Below, piece after piece: positions 62,039 through 64,000 of a DNA stretch of 64,000 nt. A program made the position numbers and the translations under genes. The DNA comes from Sphingobium sp. D43FB (GTDB lineage: Bacteria > Pseudomonadota > Alphaproteobacteria > Sphingomonadales > Sphingomonadaceae), in the NCBI RefSeq assembly GCF_002312805.1, contig NZ_NMUA01000013.1, positions 1-64,000 on the forward strand, given 5' to 3'. A model generated the notes under the pieces. That model worked only from the letters and a program-made list of their open reading frames with translations. It did not search any database and was not told the origin of the DNA. Each line of letters begins with the position of its first letter. Position 1 is the stretch's first letter.

Positions 62039-62682
62039 GGCTGCTCTGGCTCCTTGCGAGGCGCGATCTGGCGCAAGCCTGGGCATCGGGTGGCTTGTGG
62101 CTCCCCGTCGCCTTCCTCCTGCTCGTCGCCAGCCTCTACCCATTCGCGGTCGGCCCGGACGCCGCGCTGCTGGCGCGGACGGGCGGCGGCATGCTGTGGA
62201 TCGCCGCGCTGCTCGCCAGCCTGTTGCCCGTCGATCGCCTGATCGCGCCGGACCGGGACGCCGGAATATTGGACCAGATCGCGCTGCGCGGCATCGGCGA
62301 GGAGATGGTCGTCCTCGCCCGACTGATCGCCCATTGGCTGGGCTTCGGCCCGGCCCTGATGATCGCGACCCTGCCCGCCGCTGCGCTGCTGAAGCTCGAC
62401 GGCGGCACCATCTGGATGCTGGAACTCGGCCTGCTGGTCGGCACCCCCGCGCTCGCCGCGCTCGGCCTGCTGGTCGCCACGCTGACCGCTGGCCTCCGAT
62501 CGAGCGGCGCGCTGGCCGGCCTGCTCGCCTTGCCGCTCGCCGTGCCGCTGCTGATCTTCGGCGCAGGCACGCTCGGCGACGGCAGCGGCGCAGCCCTCAA
62601 ATTCCTCGCCGCCGCCTCGCTCCTGCTGGTCGCCCTCACCCCCTTCGCAGGCGGCGCAGCGATCCGCGCGGGGCGGGAATAG
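62035..62682 (+). CDS. ccmB: Heme exporter membrane protein CcmB
   Basis: A 215-residue protein with six hydrophobic segments and the CcmB-type start RLLWLLARRDLAQAWASGGL, plus LLPVDRLIAPDRDAGILDQI and LGLLVATLTAGLRSSGALAG. It is the membrane part of the CcmAB exporter. ATGA overlap with ccmA. ccmC does not follow in the window; the next gene is an unrelated exported protein. Confidence 0.92.
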   Translation: MRLLWLLARRDLAQAWASGGLWLPVAFLLLVASLYPFAVGPDAALLARTGGGMLWIAALLASLLPVDRLIAPDRDAGILDQIALRGIGEEMVVLARLIAHWLGFGPALMIATLPAAALLKLDGGTIWMLELGLLVGTPALAALGLLVATLTAGLRSSGALAGLLALPLAVPLLIFGAGTLGDGSGAALKFLAAASLLLVALTPFAGGAAIRAGRE

Positions 62683-62772
62683 GGGCAGTCGCTAAAGTGC
62701 CGATGCAACCCTTTGCCCGTCGGCCGGGTTTGCCTGACGATACCGACATGACGACACGAAGGACATGACAGC

Positions 62773-64000
62773 ATGATGCGCCAGCTCCGCCCCCTTTCCG
62801 TTGCTGTCGCCTTTGCGATCGCCGCCTGTGGCTCCGGCGCGCAGTCGGCGTCCAACTGCGCCGTGATCAGCCCGCAATCCGGTTCCAACACCGTAACCGT
62901 GGGTGAAACCTGGGCGGGCGTCAGTACAGGCGCCGGGTCAGCCACGACTCGCGATGGCCGCCTCGTCGTCGCTTATTATGATCCCGAACGCTATCTGACG
63001 GTCGCGACCTATGATCCACGCTCCGGCAAACGGTGCAGCCAAAGGCTGGAATCGCGCTTCGCTGGCTGGGACGCGCATAATGCGCTGGTCGTGGCCATCG
63101 ACCGCAACGACCAGATCCATGTGTCGGGCAACATGCATGATAGCGCGCTCGTCTATGCGCGTGGCCCGGTCAACGACCTTGGCAAGCTGCGGCTTCTGCC
63201 CATGACCGGCCGGAACGAAAAGGCGGTTACCTATCCGCGTTTCATGCAGGATAGCCGGGGCAATCTCCTCTTTCTGTATCGCGACGGCAGTTCGGGCAAC
63301 GGCATATGGCGGTTGAACCGATGGCAGGACGGCCAATGGCAGCATCTCGGCGCGCTCTTTGCCAACCGGGACGAAAAAGGCCCGGTAAGCGCCTATCCCA
63401 GCGATTTCGTCCAGGATTCGAACGGCCGGTTCCATGTCACAGTGGTCTGGCGCCGCACGCCGGACGTGGCCACTAACTTTGCGGTGACCTACGCCTCTAC
63501 CACCGATTTCCGGTCCTGGTGGGTCGGCAGCGGGGGCAAAAGCGCGACGGGGCCGTTGGCACCCGGCACCATGCAGCGCGTCGATGCGCCTGGCGAAGGC
63601 AAAGGCCTGGTCAACAACGCGAAGATCGCGATTGCGCCATCGGGCCAGCCCCTCATCCTCTACACCAAATATGGCGACGGGGGCCGCAATGCCGTGTTCG
63701 CCGCCCGCTACGACGGACGCGGCTGGGTGTCGAAATCGATTGCGACGGCCCGTTCGCGAAGCGAAATTAAAGGTGGCGGCTCCATCCCCAACCTGCCGTC
63801 GGCCACATTCATCGACGAAGAGGGCCGCGGTGGAACCATGCATGTCCGGGCTGTGCCATCAGCCAAGGATCGCCAGGAACTAGCGCTCGATCCGGCGACA
63901 CTCGATACCGCACCGTGGCGCGCCCCGATGCTCGCTTCCGCCCGCACACCTGCCAAGGCAGCTGCCATCGCTATCCCCAAGGGCCTGGACGACGCCACGA
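62773..64000 (+). CDS. Exported BNR-repeat protein (BNR_4-like), 3' end outside the window
   Basis: The frame opens at ATG 62773 and is still open at 64000, giving at least 409 residues. A signal sequence (MMRQLRPLSVAVAFAIAACG) with a possible lipobox is followed by beta-propeller-like repeats: DGRLVVAYYD, DAHNALVVAIDRNDQIHVSG, YPRFMQDSRGNLLFLYRDG, YPSDFVQDSNGRFHVTVVW and NAKIAIAPSGQPLILYTKYG. This matches BNR_4 proteins, some of which are polysaccharide lyases or other sugar-active enzymes. A role in polysaccharide breakdown is possible but no catalytic residue set is proven here. Confidence 0.8.
   Translation, partial: MMRQLRPLSVAVAFAIAACGSGAQSASNCAVISPQSGSNTVTVGETWAGVSTGAGSATTRDGRLVVAYYDPERYLTVATYDPRSGKRCSQRLESRFAGWDAHNALVVAIDRNDQIHVSGNMHDSALVYARGPVNDLGKLRLLPMTGRNEKAVTYPRFMQDSRGNLLFLYRDGSSGNGIWRLNRWQDGQWQHLGALFANRDEKGPVSAYPSDFVQDSNGRFHVTVVWRRTPDVATNFAVTYASTTDFRSWWVGSGGKSATGPLAPGTMQRVDAPGEGKGLVNNAKIAIAPSGQPLILYTKYGDGGRNAVFAARYDGRGWVSKSIATARSRSEIKGGGSIPNLPSATFIDEEGRGGTMHVRAVPSAKDRQELALDPATLDTAPWRAPMLASARTPAKAAAIAIPKGLDDAT

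Noticed and set aside
1..64000. CRISPR array, rRNA operon, prophage structural genes
   Set aside because: No regularly spaced direct repeats, no rRNA sequence and no capsid, tail or terminase-like proteins were seen.

Overview
The window looks like part of a chromosome from an alphaproteobacterium of the Sphingomonadaceae (Sphingobium/Sphingomonas type). I infer this from the GC-rich core half, its gene order (pyrB with a degenerate dihydroorotase; tRNA-Trp-secE-nusG-rplK-rplA; rplU-rpmA; obgE-proB; radA-cvpA; ccmA-ccmB) and its palindromic intergenic repeats. No database search was possible.

Bases 1 to about 35,350 form an accessory, lower-GC region packed with helicases, nucleases and modification genes: a defence island. 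From left to right it holds: a decayed DUF2779-type nuclease fragment; a four-gene operon (SNF2 helicase, coiled-coil protein, type III-like DNA methyltransferase, type III-like restriction helicase-nuclease) followed by two small unknown genes; on the minus strand, a tightly overlapping operon mcrB-mcrC plus a YhaO-like nuclease and a YhaN-like SMC-type ATPase; an unknown gene; a TM0106-type RecB nuclease/RNase H-like/SF1 helicase fusion divergent from a WYL regulator; a DUF3892 gene; a helicase IV-like UvrD protein coupled to a small exported protein and preceded by a frameshifted gene; a SWIM-SNF2 helicase; an IS3-family insertion with a broken orfB; and a PD-(D/E)XK nuclease at the border.

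Bases 35,554 to 64,000 are core chromosome. They hold pyrimidine synthesis (pyrB and an inactive-looking pyrC-like partner), a BrkB/YihY membrane protein, tRNA-Trp, secE, nusG and rplKA, a DbpA-type RNA helicase, an FeS-type photolyase, a YbaL/Kef antiporter with a newly recognised 44-residue membrane protein upstream, rplU-rpmA, two GNAT acetyltransferases, a divergent TetR/hydrolase pair with visible palindromic operators, obgE, proB, an SDR protein, cvpA-radA, an EEP hydrolase, a large patatin-like protein, a lipoprotein, phhB, a mini-metallopeptidase, ccmAB, and the first part of a secreted BNR-type protein that runs off the window.

Most worth a second look: (1) the mcrB-mcrC-yhaO-yhaN operon, which joins modification-dependent restriction (with an EVE-like insertion in McrB) to an SbcCD-like nuclease pair; (2) the SNF2/coiled-coil/Mod/Res operon with a mosaic AT-richer target-recognition segment; (3) a near-identical palindrome upstream of both the WYL/nuclease-helicase divergent promoter and the DUF3892 gene, suggesting a small regulon.
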